NCBI GenBank assembly: GCA_002428735.1 | Contig: DIXO01000039.1 | Coordinates: 14,176-78,175 of the forward strand | Direction: 5' to 3' | From: Syntrophaceae bacterium UBA6078 | GTDB lineage: Bacteria; Desulfobacterota; Syntrophia; Syntrophales; UBA2210 | Length of the DNA: 64,000 bases | The notes under the pieces: model-generated | What the model was told of the DNA's origin: nothing | What the model saw: the letters and a program-made list of their open reading frames with translations, nothing else | Databases searched by the model: none | Shown here: positions 17,681-27,241 of the stretch, in pieces | How the letters are laid out: every line of letters starts with the position of its first letter | Numbering within the stretch: position 1 is the first letter of the stretch | Program-made: the position numbers and the translations under genes

Positions 17681-18174
17681 TAGAGGTAAAGGTATTCGGG
17701 CTGGCCATGGATCCCGTGACCAGTACTCCCATCGTGATACTCAAGGATCTGGAGGGGAAGAGAGCCATTCCCATATGGATCGGTCTCTTCGAGGCGAGCG
17801 CCATTGCCACGCAGATGGAGGGGGTGAACCTTGCCAGGCCGATGACCCATGATCTCATGAACGAGATATTAAAGACTCTGGAGGTGAAGGTACTCAAGAT
17901 TGTTATCAATGACCTGAAGAATAACACCTTTTTTGCGTCTCTCTATGTTATGAAGGGTGATGTCCCTATTACGATCGATTCGCGCCCGAGCGATGCCATC
18001 GCCCTTGCCCTGAGGGCCGACGCCCCCATTTTCATAGATGAAAAGGTCATCGAAAAATCAACGAGTATCGACTTCGGCAAAAAAACGACGGACCTGAATA
18101 AATACACGAAGGAGCAGCTCAAGGAATTCCTGGAAAATCTCTCTTCAGAAGATTTTGGAAAGTATAAGATGTAG
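17674..18174 (+). CDS. Bifunctional nuclease (BFN/DUF151) domain protein
   Basis: A 166-residue protein with the BFN domain in its first 130 residues: LKDLEGKRAIPIWIGLFEA, the MTHDLMNEILKTL helix, and SRPSDAIALALR, the most conserved motif. A charged C-terminal helix follows. Members are described as having DNase and RNase activity in plants and occur widely in bacteria with unclear roles. The start overlaps the end of miaB, a pairing often seen in deltaproteobacteria. Role here not known. Confidence 0.88.
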   Translation: MLIEVKVFGLAMDPVTSTPIVILKDLEGKRAIPIWIGLFEASAIATQMEGVNLARPMTHDLMNEILKTLEVKVLKIVINDLKNNTFFASLYVMKGDVPITIDSRPSDAIALALRADAPIFIDEKVIEKSTSIDFGKKTTDLNKYTKEQLKEFLENLSSEDFGKYKM

Positions 18175-18277
18175 AAAAACCCTGGAGCCTAGCGACGGGA
18201 ACGCCCGTTTTGTTCGGATTGCCCGTACAGAGCTCCGGGCCATGGGGCCCTGCTTTTGAAGGCCTGAGAGGGTTGCT

Positions 18278-18517
18278 GTGAAAGAGGAAACGAGGCGCCT
18301 GTACCTCAAGACGGGTGATCAGGTATTCCATTCTGGGTTTCCCGAGTGGGGCTCCGGTGTTGTTATGGAGGAGCGAAATTCTGGGGTGCCGGGCGGAATG
18401 TCCTATGTGAGGATAGCCTTCAGTGACGGAAGGACGCGGGTCTTTGATAACAACTTCGCCCATTCCTGTTGCTGTTATTACGCCGGTATCAGGATATATG
18501 CCGGAGAGCGGGGCTGA
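18278..18517 (+). CDS. Small DUF3553-like protein
   Basis: A 79-residue protein starting at a GTG with GAGAGG upstream. It reads YLKTGDQVFHSGFPEWGSGVV followed by a variable loop and YVRIAFSDGRTRVFD, which resembles the DUF3553 beta-barrel pattern (a GdxVxHxxxGxWGxGxV opening). Members often accompany DNA-acting proteins such as UvrD/PcrA. The C-terminal CCCYYAG stretch is unusual. It overlaps the start of xerC by about 20 bases. The function is unknown; assignment rests on the short motif only. Confidence 0.6.
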   Translation: MKEETRRLYLKTGDQVFHSGFPEWGSGVVMEERNSGVPGGMSYVRIAFSDGRTRVFDNNFAHSCCCYYAGIRIYAGERG

Positions 18518-19448
18518 TGTGGCAGCGAAGAGCATTGGCATGACGGGTGCCATCAAGGAGTTCGGCATCTACCTGGAAGTTGAAAGAAATCTGTCATACC
18601 ATACAAGGAGAAGTTATCTGGCCGATCTGGGCCAGTTCAGAGTGTTTCTTCTTGCACAGGGAGTTGACAGTCCCTGTGATGTCGACCAGGGAGCGATCCG
18701 GAGCTTTCTCGCTTCTCTCTATCGGGGAAAATCGAAAAAGGCGACCATCTCGCGAAAGGTGGCAAGCCTCAGGGCCTTTTTTACCTTTCTTCTTCGGAAG
18801 GGAGTGGTCAGATATAATCCCGCTCAGATGGTTCAGGCCCCGAAGGGGGACAAATATCTTCCTTCCTTCCTGAACATCGACGAGATGTTTTCTCTCCTGA
18901 AGGTGGAGTTTGAGTCGGGTGAATACGGGCTCAGGGACCGGGCCATCATCGAATTTCTCTATTCCACCGGGGTACGGGTGAGCGAACTGACCGGTCTGAA
19001 TGTGGAGGATGTCGATTTCTCCCACGCCCTGGCGAAGGTCAGGGGGAAGGGGAAAAAAGAACGGATAATCCCTGTCGGCATCCCCGCAGTGTCCGCCTTG
19101 AAGGAGTATCTGCACGCCAGGCCGAGAGGGACGGGGGCGGATACGTCGGAAATACATGGCCCCTCGGCCCTCTTTCTCAACAAGGCGGGATCGCGGTTGA
19201 CCCCGAGGAGTATCAGGAGGATTATAGACAAGTACATGGCCCGTGGCGGGATAGGCAAGAAGATCAGCCCCCACGCCCTCAGGCATACCTTTGCGACACA
19301 CCTCATGGACGCGGGAGCGGATCTGAGGGCCATACAGGAACTCTTGGGGCACGAGAGCCTGTCGACCACCCAGAAGTACACATCCGTCAGCGTGGCTCGT
19401 CTGATGGAGGTATATGATAAAAGCCATCCACGGGCGCGAGGAGAATAG
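18498..19448 (+). CDS. xerC: Tyrosine recombinase XerC
   Basis: Site-specific recombinase that resolves chromosome dimers at dif with a partner. The N-terminal SAM-like core-binding domain covers about the first 100 residues. The catalytic residues are visible: Arg in TGVRVSEL, Lys in GKGKKERIIP, HALRHTFATHL, LGHESL and Tyr in TTQKYTSV. I choose the ATG at 18498 (316 residues), with AGGA just upstream; a later ATG at 18540 is possible. It is directly followed by hslV, as in many deltaproteobacteria, and this order argues for the housekeeping enzyme rather than a phage integrase. Confidence 0.92.
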   Translation: MPESGADVAAKSIGMTGAIKEFGIYLEVERNLSYHTRRSYLADLGQFRVFLLAQGVDSPCDVDQGAIRSFLASLYRGKSKKATISRKVASLRAFFTFLLRKGVVRYNPAQMVQAPKGDKYLPSFLNIDEMFSLLKVEFESGEYGLRDRAIIEFLYSTGVRVSELTGLNVEDVDFSHALAKVRGKGKKERIIPVGIPAVSALKEYLHARPRGTGADTSEIHGPSALFLNKAGSRLTPRSIRRIIDKYMARGGIGKKISPHALRHTFATHLMDAGADLRAIQELLGHESLSTTQKYTSVSVARLMEVYDKSHPRARGE

Positions 19449-19453
19449 ATGTC

Positions 19454-20059
19454 ATGGAGAAGATGCATGGGACGACCATCGTAGCGGTCAGACACAAGGG
19501 GAAGGTTGCCGTCGCCGGTGATGGCCAGGTGACCCTGGATACGATTGCGCTGAAGCACGGCGCGCGGAAGGTTCGAAGATTGTATCACGACAAAGTGATT
19601 GTGGGATTCGCCGGAGCCACGGCGGACGCCTTCACCCTTTTCGACCGGTTTGATCAGAAACTCGAACAGTACAACGGCAACCTTCTGCGGGCGGCGGTGG
19701 AACTGACCAAGGACTGGCGAACGGATCGGGTGTTAAGGCATCTCGAAGCCCTCATGATAGCCGTGAGCGACGTGGATTTCCTCATCATATCGGGGAACGG
19801 AGACGTGATAGAATCGGACGATGAGGTCATGGCCATCGGCTCCGGCGGCCCGTACGCCCTCGCGGCGGCGCGGGCCCTCATCGGACATTCGAAACTGAAC
19901 GCGCGGGGGATTGCCGAAGAGGCCATGCGCATCGCCGCCGATATCTGTATATTCACGAACAACCGGGTGCTGGTCGAAGAACTCGATGTCGACGAAGCGG
20001 CCCTTGACCGGAAGAAAGAAGAAAAAGGTCCCCAAAAGAGCAGGAAAGCAAAGGATTAG
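19454..20059 (+). CDS. hslV: ATP-dependent protease HslV (ClpQ)
   Basis: Proteasome-like peptidase subunit. Processing before HGTTIVAVR should expose the catalytic Thr7; VAVAGDGQVTL, ARKVRRLY and VGFAGATADAFTLFDRF match the family core, and AIGSGGPYALAAARAL is conserved. The 201-residue length includes a Lys/Glu-rich tail of about 20 residues beyond the usual end. It is followed 10 bases later by hslU, its ATPase partner. Confidence 0.96.
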   Translation: MEKMHGTTIVAVRHKGKVAVAGDGQVTLDTIALKHGARKVRRLYHDKVIVGFAGATADAFTLFDRFDQKLEQYNGNLLRAAVELTKDWRTDRVLRHLEALMIAVSDVDFLIISGNGDVIESDDEVMAIGSGGPYALAAARALIGHSKLNARGIAEEAMRIAADICIFTNNRVLVEELDVDEAALDRKKEEKGPQKSRKAKD

Positions 20060-20069
20060 GAAAGATCGT

Positions 20070-21470
20070 ATGTCATCGACGAATTTAACACCGCGAGAGA
20101 CGGTTTCTCAGTTGGATAAGTATATCATCGGCCAGCATGATGCCAAGCGGGCGGTTGCCGTGGCCCTTCGGAACAGGTGGCGGCGCCAGAATGTTCCGGA
20201 GGAGCTGCGGGAGGAGATAGCCCCCAAAAATATCATCATGATCGGTCCCACGGGGGTGGGAAAGACGGAGATCGCGCGCAGACTTGCCAAGCTTGACAAT
20301 TCCCCCTTTCTGAAGGTGGAGGCCTCAAAATTCACCGAGGTGGGGTATGTGGGCAGGGATGTGGAATCCATGATCAGGGATCTCGTCGAACTCGCCATAA
20401 ACATGGTCAAATCGGAGGAACAGGAGAGTGTGAGGGCCAGGGCTACCGAGATCGCCGAGGAGCGGATCCTCGATATCCTGCTCCCTCTCAAGCGCAGGGA
20501 AGGGGATACGGTTCAGCCTCCCGAGGGCGATCTTCTCCTCATGCCCGCGGACGGAACGACGGTTCAGGAAGATGGAAAACGCAATGAAACGCGGGAGAAA
20601 CTCCGCCGGCTCTTCCGTGCGGGGAAACTGGACGAACGGATCGTGGAGGTTGAAGTGACCGATAGCCCCTCCGGTCCCATGATAGAGATATTTTCCACGT
20701 CCGGTGTGGAGGATATGGGGATGAACATCAAGGAGATGTTCGGCAATATCTTTCCCCAGAAGAAGAAAAAGAGAAACGTCAGGGTTGCCGATGCGGTCAC
20801 CATGCTGGCCGATGAAGAGGCCCAGAGGCTGGTGGACATGGACAAGGTAACCAGAACCGCGCTGGAAAAGGTTGAACAATCGGGGATCGTCTTTCTCGAC
20901 GAGATAGACAAGATCGTGGGAGGCGACCCGTCCCACGGACCGGATGTCTCCCGTGAAGGCGTCCAGCGAGACCTCCTCCCCATTGTGGAGGGATCAACGG
21001 TGAATACCAAATACGGCATGGTCAAGACGGACCACATCCTCTTCATAGCCGCCGGGGCATTCAGCATGTCCAAACCGTCCGATCTGATCCCCGAACTGCA
21101 GGGGCGATTCCCCATACGGGTTGAGCTCGATCCGCTGGAAAAAGAGGATTTTATACGGATCCTGACGGAGCCCCACAATGCCCTGATTAAACAGTACACG
21201 GAGATGATGGCGACGGAGGGGATCCGACTGACGTTTCAGGAAGAATCTATTGCTCAGATTGCCGAGGTGGCCGCCCTGGTGAATGAGCGAATGGAGAATA
21301 TCGGTGCCCGCAGGCTCTACACGGTCATGGAGATTCTTCTGGAGGAGATATCCTTTGAAGCCCCTGATATGGCGGTCTCGGATCGGGAGGTTGACATTGA
21401 CGCCGAGTATGTAATGGAGAAACTGAATGATATTATTGAGGATGAAGACCTCAGCAGGTATGTTCTGTAA
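20070..21470 (+). CDS. hslU: ATP-dependent protease ATPase HslU (ClpY)
   Basis: AAA+ unfoldase that feeds HslV. The ATG at 20070 gives 466 residues starting MSSTNLTPRETVSQLDKYII. Walker A GPTGVGKT is at 59-66, the I domain lies between, Walker B and sensor segments include VFLDEIDKI, and the C-terminus EDLSRYVL is the tail that docks into HslV. A longer reading that overlaps hslV has an unrelated N-terminus. argB follows after 57 bases. Confidence 0.97.
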   Translation: MSSTNLTPRETVSQLDKYIIGQHDAKRAVAVALRNRWRRQNVPEELREEIAPKNIIMIGPTGVGKTEIARRLAKLDNSPFLKVEASKFTEVGYVGRDVESMIRDLVELAINMVKSEEQESVRARATEIAEERILDILLPLKRREGDTVQPPEGDLLLMPADGTTVQEDGKRNETREKLRRLFRAGKLDERIVEVEVTDSPSGPMIEIFSTSGVEDMGMNIKEMFGNIFPQKKKKRNVRVADAVTMLADEEAQRLVDMDKVTRTALEKVEQSGIVFLDEIDKIVGGDPSHGPDVSREGVQRDLLPIVEGSTVNTKYGMVKTDHILFIAAGAFSMSKPSDLIPELQGRFPIRVELDPLEKEDFIRILTEPHNALIKQYTEMMATEGIRLTFQEESIAQIAEVAALVNERMENIGARRLYTVMEILLEEISFEAPDMAVSDREVDIDAEYVMEKLNDIIEDEDLSRYVL

Positions 21471-21527
21471 CGACTGAAGCGCCTGCCGGCATGCCGTGTC
21501 CCCAACAGGAAGGAGTGAAACGAAGCC

Positions 21528-22427
21528 ATGCATGCAAATAACCTGAAAGAATCAATGAAGAAGGCGGATATCCTTCTTGAGGTTCTCCCGTATATCCGGC
21601 GGTTTTACGGCAAGACCATCGTTATCAAGTATGGCGGTCACGCCATGGTCGATGAGAACCTGAAACAGATGTTCGCCATCAATATCGTCATGATGAAGTA
21701 CATCGGGATAAATCCGGTGATCATCCATGGCGGCGGGCCCCAGATCAGCGTCCTTCTCAAGAAACTGGGGAAGGAATCGAAGTTCATCCAGGGGATGCGG
21801 GTGACGGACGAAGAGACCATGGACATCGTGGAGATGGTTCTGGTGGGCAAACTCAACAAGCAGATCGTGGGGCTCATAAACAACCACGGCGGGAGGGCCG
21901 TCGGTCTGAGCGGGAAGGACGGGAACATCATAGAGGCGGAAAAGTATTTCCTGAGTGATGACAAGGCAAAAAACACCCCGCCGGAGATCATCGATATAGG
22001 CCTGGTGGGGAAGGTCAGAAAGATCAATCCCGGACTGATCCTGTCGCTGGTACAAGACGGGTTTATCCCTGTTATAGCGCCCACGGGTGCCGGGGACAAA
22101 GGGGAAACGTACAATATCAATGCGGATGTGGTGGCGGGAGAGGTCGCTTCCGCCCTTGGCGCCGAGAAACTGGTTCTGCTCACCGACGTGGAAGGGATTC
22201 TCGATAAGAAGAAACGCCTGATACACTCCATCAATGCCGCGGAGGTCAGTGAACTGATCGAAGACGGCACCATAGAGGGAGGAATGTACCCCAAGGTGAA
22301 GTGCTGTCTCAAGGCACTGCGGGGAGGAGTCGGGAAGACCCACATCATCGACGGGCGCCTCGATCATGCGGTCCTTCTGGAGATATTCACGGACAGAGGG
22401 ATCGGAACGGAAGTAGTGGGAGATTGA
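21528..22427 (+). CDS. argB: Acetylglutamate kinase
   Basis: Phosphorylates N-acetylglutamate in the second step of arginine synthesis. Typical motifs: IVIKYGGHAM, VIIHGGGPQI, MVLVGKLNK, NINADVVAGEVA and GGMYPKVKCC. Length 299 residues. The extended N-terminus (ESMKKADILLEVLPYIRRFY) is the form often linked to arginine feedback inhibition in hexameric enzymes, which would be the control point; that is family knowledge. AGGAG precedes the start. First gene of argBDFGH. Confidence 0.97.
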   Translation: MHANNLKESMKKADILLEVLPYIRRFYGKTIVIKYGGHAMVDENLKQMFAINIVMMKYIGINPVIIHGGGPQISVLLKKLGKESKFIQGMRVTDEETMDIVEMVLVGKLNKQIVGLINNHGGRAVGLSGKDGNIIEAEKYFLSDDKAKNTPPEIIDIGLVGKVRKINPGLILSLVQDGFIPVIAPTGAGDKGETYNINADVVAGEVASALGAEKLVLLTDVEGILDKKKRLIHSINAAEVSELIEDGTIEGGMYPKVKCCLKALRGGVGKTHIIDGRLDHAVLLEIFTDRGIGTEVVGD

Positions 22428-22498
22428 ACAGCGTTCTCCGGCAGAGGGGCGCTTCGGACACGGGCCATACAAAGACATAACGGGGGCTGAAGGGTGAA

Positions 22499-23692
22499 AT
22501 GAAGACAACGAACGAGCTTATTGCCGACTCGAATACATACATCATGGGCACATACGCACGGCTGCCGATTGCCCTGGTGCGGGGCGAAGGGGCGCGGGTG
22601 TGGGACGCCGACGGAAAGGAATATCTTGATTTCCTGGCGGGGATCGCCGTGTGCGCCCTCGGCCACGCCCATCCCCAGGTGTCGGAGTCTATCTGCGCGC
22701 AGGCCCGGACGCTGATGCATGTGTCCAACATATATCACATCGAACCCCAGATCCGTCTCTCGGCCCTTCTGGTGGAAAACTCCTTTGCCGATAAGGTTTT
22801 TTTCTGCAACAGCGGGGCGGAGGCAAACGAGGCGGCCATCAAGCTGGCGCGCAAGTACGCCCACGAACATACCGGCGAAGAGCGATATCGCATCATCACC
22901 ATGAGAAATTCTTTTCATGGACGGACCCTGGCCACCCTCACGGCAACAGGGCAGGAGCGGTTCCAGAAGGGGTTTAATCCCCTGCCCACCGGATTCGAGT
23001 ACGTCCCCTTCGACGATCTCACCTCCCTTGAACGGGTCGCCGCAAAAGATGTGTGCGCGGTCATGGTGGAGGCCATACAGGGGGAAGGGGGAGTCAGGGT
23101 TCCCCGGAAAGGGTATCTTGAAGGAGTCAGAAAAATATGTGATGACACCGGGGCGCTTATGATACTGGATGAGGTGCAGACGGGGATGGGGCGGACGGGG
23201 AATCTCTTCGCCTATGAACACAGCGGTGTAACGCCCGATATCATGACGCTGGCCAAGGCCCTGGGAAACGGCTTCCCCGTTGGAGCCATGCTGGCCACGG
23301 ACGAAGTGGCGACATCGTTCACCCCGGGAAGCCATGCGTCCACCTTCGGGGGAAACCCCCTCGCCATGGCGGCGGGGCTTGCGGTTATGGATACACTTCT
23401 CCACAGGGGTGTGCTGGATAACTGCCGCAAAATGGGAGCGTACTTTCGCGAGCAGCTTGAGAGCTTGAAGGGGAATCATGCCATTATCAGAGAGGTCAGG
23501 GGAAGAGGCCTCATGATCGGCGTGGAGCTTTCCATCGAAGGGGCGGATATCGTGAAGAGGTGCATGGAGGCGGGGCTTCTCCTGAACTGCACCTGCGGAA
23601 ATGTTCTTCGGTTTGTTCCCCCTCTGATCATTACGCGTAAGGATGTGGATCGCGCGGTTGCCATACTTGACGGGGTGATGCGGGATTTATGA
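22499..23692 (+). CDS. argD: Acetylornithine aminotransferase
   Basis: PLP enzyme converting N-acetylglutamate semialdehyde to N-acetylornithine. Motifs: FLAGIAVCALGHAHP, FCNSGAEANEAAIKLAR, NSFHGRTLATL, ILDEVQTGMGRTG and LAKALGNGFPVGAM with the Schiff-base Lys near residue 250. Length 397 residues. It may also serve in lysine synthesis as succinyl-DAP aminotransferase, as in enterics; unproven here. Its stop overlaps argF by four bases. Confidence 0.96.
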   Translation: MKTTNELIADSNTYIMGTYARLPIALVRGEGARVWDADGKEYLDFLAGIAVCALGHAHPQVSESICAQARTLMHVSNIYHIEPQIRLSALLVENSFADKVFFCNSGAEANEAAIKLARKYAHEHTGEERYRIITMRNSFHGRTLATLTATGQERFQKGFNPLPTGFEYVPFDDLTSLERVAAKDVCAVMVEAIQGEGGVRVPRKGYLEGVRKICDDTGALMILDEVQTGMGRTGNLFAYEHSGVTPDIMTLAKALGNGFPVGAMLATDEVATSFTPGSHASTFGGNPLAMAAGLAVMDTLLHRGVLDNCRKMGAYFREQLESLKGNHAIIREVRGRGLMIGVELSIEGADIVKRCMEAGLLLNCTCGNVLRFVPPLIITRKDVDRAVAILDGVMRDL

Positions 23693-24615
23693 AAAAGGAT
23701 CTGCTGTCAATCTACGATCTTGACGCCGATGACTTCAGCGAGATATGGAAGCGGGCTGAGATGCTGAAAAACCTGCTGCGCAGAGGCATCGCGCACGACT
23801 CTCTGCGGGGCAAGACCTTGGGAATGCTCTTCGACAAGTCATCCACCCGGACCCGCCTCTCCTTCGAAGCGGGGATTCACCAGCTGGGCGGGGCGGGTAT
23901 ATTCCTGAGCCGGCGTGATATCCAACTGGGAAGGGGGGAGCCTGTTTCCGACACGGCGCGGGTCATGTCACGGTATATCGACGGCATCATGATACGGACA
24001 TTTGACCAGGCAATGGTTGAGGAATTCGCGCGCCATGCCACCATCCCCGTTATCAACGGGTTGACCGACCTCCTGCACCCCTGTCAGGTCCTGAGCGATC
24101 TTTTCACCATTGTAGAGAAGAAGGGCGGGTATGAAGGTTTGAAGATAGCCTATGTGGGGGACGGGAACAACATGACGAATTCCTGGATCAATGCCGCCGC
24201 CCGTCTCCCCTTTCATCTGTCTATCGCGTGCCCCGAGGGGTATGATCCTGACGAATCGATTCTGGGGCGGGGAATCCGGGAGGCGAAGGAGGGGATCGAA
24301 CTCCTGCGCATCCCCGGGGACGCGGTCTCCGGCGCCGATGTCGTCTATACGGACGTCTGGGCCAGCATGGGGCAGGAGGCAGAGCAGGAAGAACGCCGGG
24401 TGGCATTCCAGGGATACCAGGTTGACGAGATATTGCTCCGGCGCGCGAAGGCTGACGCCATTGTCATGCACTGTTTGCCGGCTCACCGCGGGGAGGAGAT
24501 CGCCGCCGGCGTGATCGACGGCCCCCGGTCCGTGGTTATCGATCAGGCGGAGAACCGCCTGCACGTACAGAAGGCGATTATGGAAATTCTTATGTCTGGA
24601 GGAGATGAGAAGTGA
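23689..24615 (+). CDS. argF: Ornithine carbamoyltransferase
   Basis: Forms citrulline from ornithine and carbamoyl phosphate. The carbamoyl-phosphate loop SSTRTRLSFE begins at 51, HPCQVLSDLFT follows, then YVGDGNNMTNSW, DVWASMGQE and HCLPAHRGEE, the ornithine-binding signature. Length 308 residues. It overlaps argD and argG by four bases each, so translation is coupled. Confidence 0.97.
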   Translation: MKKDLLSIYDLDADDFSEIWKRAEMLKNLLRRGIAHDSLRGKTLGMLFDKSSTRTRLSFEAGIHQLGGAGIFLSRRDIQLGRGEPVSDTARVMSRYIDGIMIRTFDQAMVEEFARHATIPVINGLTDLLHPCQVLSDLFTIVEKKGGYEGLKIAYVGDGNNMTNSWINAAARLPFHLSIACPEGYDPDESILGRGIREAKEGIELLRIPGDAVSGADVVYTDVWASMGQEAEQEERRVAFQGYQVDEILLRRAKADAIVMHCLPAHRGEEIAAGVIDGPRSVVIDQAENRLHVQKAIMEILMSGGDEK

Positions 24616-25820
24616 AAAAGGATATAAAAAAGGTAGTCCTGGCATATTCAGGCGGTCTTGATTCATCGGTGATTGTCAGATGGCTGATTGAGACTTACGG
24701 GTGTGAGGTTATTACCCTCACCGGGGATGTGGGCCAGAAACAGGAACTTGAGGGGCTGAAAGAAAAGGCGGTCGCCACAGGGGCGGCCAAGGCCTATGTG
24801 GAAGATCTCAAGGAAGAATTCGTGCGGGATTTTGTCTTCCCGGCCCTCCGGGCCAACGCCGTATACGAGGGGAGATATCTCCTGGGGACCTCCCTGGCAC
24901 GGCCCATCGTGGCGAAGCGCCAAATCGAGATCGCCCACCAGGAGGGGGCGGATGCCGTTTGTCACGGGGCCACCGGGAAGGGGAACGATCAGGTCAGGTT
25001 TGAAATGACCTACATGGCCCTCGATCCCGGCATCACGATCATATCCGCGTGGAAAGACGAGCACTGGACTCTGAACTCGAGGGAAGCGATGATCGATTAT
25101 GCGGAGAAATATAATATTCCCGTAAAATCAACGAAAAAAAGCCCCTACAGCGAGGATAGAAACCTCCTCCATATCTCCCATGAAGGGGGGGTTCTTGAAG
25201 ACCTGTGGATGGAGCCTCCCGAGGAGATGTTTGTGATGACGGTCTCCCCGGAGAAGGCGCCGGATCTGCCCGCCTATGTGGAAGTGTACTTTGAGAAGGG
25301 AAACCCCGTGGCGATCGACGGAGAGGCCATGGGCCCGTCCCAGCTTCTCGATCAGATGAACTCCCTTGCGGGAGAGAACGGTGTGGGCAGGGTCGATATG
25401 GTGGAGAACCGTTTTGTGGGGATGAAATCGAGAGGGATCTACGAGACCCCGGGGGGCACGGCCCTCTGGGCGGCCCACCGGGCCATGGAAACGATCACCA
25501 TGGACCGGGAGGTCATGCTCATCCGCGATTCGCTGATGCCCCGGTACGCCCAGATCATATACAACGGTTTCTGGTATTCTCCCGAGCGGGAGATGCTCCA
25601 GAAAATGATCGATGAGGCACAGCGGGACGTGACCGGGACCGTTCGCCTGAAACTGTACAAGGGGAACTGCATACCGGTGGGAGTCAAGGCGCCTCATTCG
25701 CTCTACAGCGAGGAACTGGCCACCTTCGGTGAGGATGAGGTGTATGACCAGAAGGATGCCACGGGATTTATCAGGCTCAATGCGCTCAGATTGAAGATGC
25801 AGGCGTTACTGAAGAAATAA
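24612..25820 (+). CDS. argG: Argininosuccinate synthase
   Basis: Joins citrulline and aspartate with ATP. N-terminal PP-loop AYSGGLDSS at 11-19, then GDVGQKQE, CHGATGKGNDQVRFE and SKSRG-like FVGMKSRGIYETPGG. Length 402 residues. The start is a GTG that overlaps the argF stop. argH follows after 22 bases. Confidence 0.97.
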   Translation: MKKDIKKVVLAYSGGLDSSVIVRWLIETYGCEVITLTGDVGQKQELEGLKEKAVATGAAKAYVEDLKEEFVRDFVFPALRANAVYEGRYLLGTSLARPIVAKRQIEIAHQEGADAVCHGATGKGNDQVRFEMTYMALDPGITIISAWKDEHWTLNSREAMIDYAEKYNIPVKSTKKSPYSEDRNLLHISHEGGVLEDLWMEPPEEMFVMTVSPEKAPDLPAYVEVYFEKGNPVAIDGEAMGPSQLLDQMNSLAGENGVGRVDMVENRFVGMKSRGIYETPGGTALWAAHRAMETITMDREVMLIRDSLMPRYAQIIYNGFWYSPEREMLQKMIDEAQRDVTGTVRLKLYKGNCIPVGVKAPHSLYSEELATFGEDEVYDQKDATGFIRLNALRLKMQALLKK

Positions 25821-25842
25821 CCGCTGATGACGGGGTTTTTAT

Positions 25843-27228
25843 ATGTCCGGACGGAAAAAGCCGTGGGGGGGGCGATTTGACGAGCCCACCGACAGTCGGG
25901 TTGAGGAATTCACATCCTCTCTTCATTTCGACAGGAGACTCTATCCTTATGATATTGCGGGTTCCATTGCCCATTGCCGCATGCTCGCCGCCCAGGGGAT
26001 TATTCCTTCCGAAGATGCCAAAGCGATCATATCCGGCCTCGAGGATATCCTGAAGGATATGGAAGCGGGCACCTTCGCCTTTCCTTCCCACCTGGAGGAT
26101 ATCCACATGGCCATCGAGACGTCTCTCATAGAGCGGATCGGTCAGGCGGGGGGCAGACTTCACACGGCACGGAGCAGAAACGACCAGATATCTCTCGACA
26201 TGCGGCTCTATTTGCGGGATGAGGTGGACCGGGTCCTCGATCTGGTGGCACACCTCCAGGCCTCACTCGTTCGCGTGGCCAGGCGGGAGATCGATACCAT
26301 ACTTCCCGGTTACACGCACCTGCAAAGGGCCCAGCCCGTCCTTCTGGCCCACTACCTCCTCGCCTACTGGGAGATGCTGGACAGAGACGCGGCTCGACTC
26401 CGGGAATGCCGGGAGCGGATCAATGTCATGCCTCTCGGATCAGCGGCCCTGGCAGGGACGGGGTTTCCCATCGACCGGGACTATGTGGCCCGTCTGCTGG
26501 GTTTTCCCGCGGTATCGAAAAACAGCATGGATGCCGTCTCGGATCGCGACTTCGTGGCGGAATTCATCTTTGACGCCTCCCTGCTCATGATGCACATGAG
26601 CCGCTTCTGCGAGGATCTGATACTCTGGTCCGGCGAGGAATTCGGGTTTGTTGCCATATCGGATGCCTTTACCACTGGAAGCAGTATTATGCCCCAGAAG
26701 AAGAATCCCGATGTGGCGGAATTGATACGGGGGAAGACCGGACGCGTCTATGGAGACCTGATGGCGATACTGACCGTCATGAAGGGTCTTCCCATGACCT
26801 ATGACCGTGATCTCCAGGAAGACAAGGAGCCTCTCTTTGACGCGGTTGACACGGTCAAGGCCTGCCTGGCCGTTCTTGCGGACATGACCGGAGCGTTGAC
26901 TTTCAACCGGCACAGGATGCGGGACGCCGCCGCGGGGGGGTTCTCAACGGCGACGGACGTGGCGGACTATCTGGTCATGAAGGGGGTGCCCTTCAGAGAG
27001 GCGCACGGCATTGTGGGACGTATCGTGAAGTATTGCATTGAGAAGGGGAAGGATATGTCCTCCCTTGCCACGGAGGAACTCCGTCTCTTCTGGAAGGACG
27101 CCGACGCGGACATATATGGGCGCATGGACGTGTCCGGTTCGGTTGCGGCGCGAAGGAGTACGGGGGGAACGGCCAGGGAAACCGTGCTCAAAAGAATAGA
27201 AGAGATAGAATCCGGGCATACGGATTGA
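25843..27228 (+). CDS. argH: Argininosuccinate lyase
   Basis: Splits argininosuccinate to arginine and fumarate, the last step of the pathway. It opens with KPWGGRFDEPTD and has HTARSRNDQ, TVMPGYTHLQ-type PGYTHLQRAQP and the superfamily signature GSSIMPQKKNPDVAE with the catalytic Ser. Length 461 residues. It is followed by a small lipoprotein gene after 13 bases, a conserved neighbour in related genomes. Confidence 0.97.
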   Translation: MSGRKKPWGGRFDEPTDSRVEEFTSSLHFDRRLYPYDIAGSIAHCRMLAAQGIIPSEDAKAIISGLEDILKDMEAGTFAFPSHLEDIHMAIETSLIERIGQAGGRLHTARSRNDQISLDMRLYLRDEVDRVLDLVAHLQASLVRVARREIDTILPGYTHLQRAQPVLLAHYLLAYWEMLDRDAARLRECRERINVMPLGSAALAGTGFPIDRDYVARLLGFPAVSKNSMDAVSDRDFVAEFIFDASLLMMHMSRFCEDLILWSGEEFGFVAISDAFTTGSSIMPQKKNPDVAELIRGKTGRVYGDLMAILTVMKGLPMTYDRDLQEDKEPLFDAVDTVKACLAVLADMTGALTFNRHRMRDAAAGGFSTATDVADYLVMKGVPFREAHGIVGRIVKYCIEKGKDMSSLATEELRLFWKDADADIYGRMDVSGSVAARRSTGGTARETVLKRIEEIESGHTD

Positions 27229-27241
27229 ACGGAGAGAAGGT

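Noticed and set aside
18190..18212. Short hairpin ACGGG/CCCGT followed by a few T after the bifunctional nuclease gene
   Set aside because: Stem of five base pairs and a T run of four with interruptions; too weak to call a terminator.
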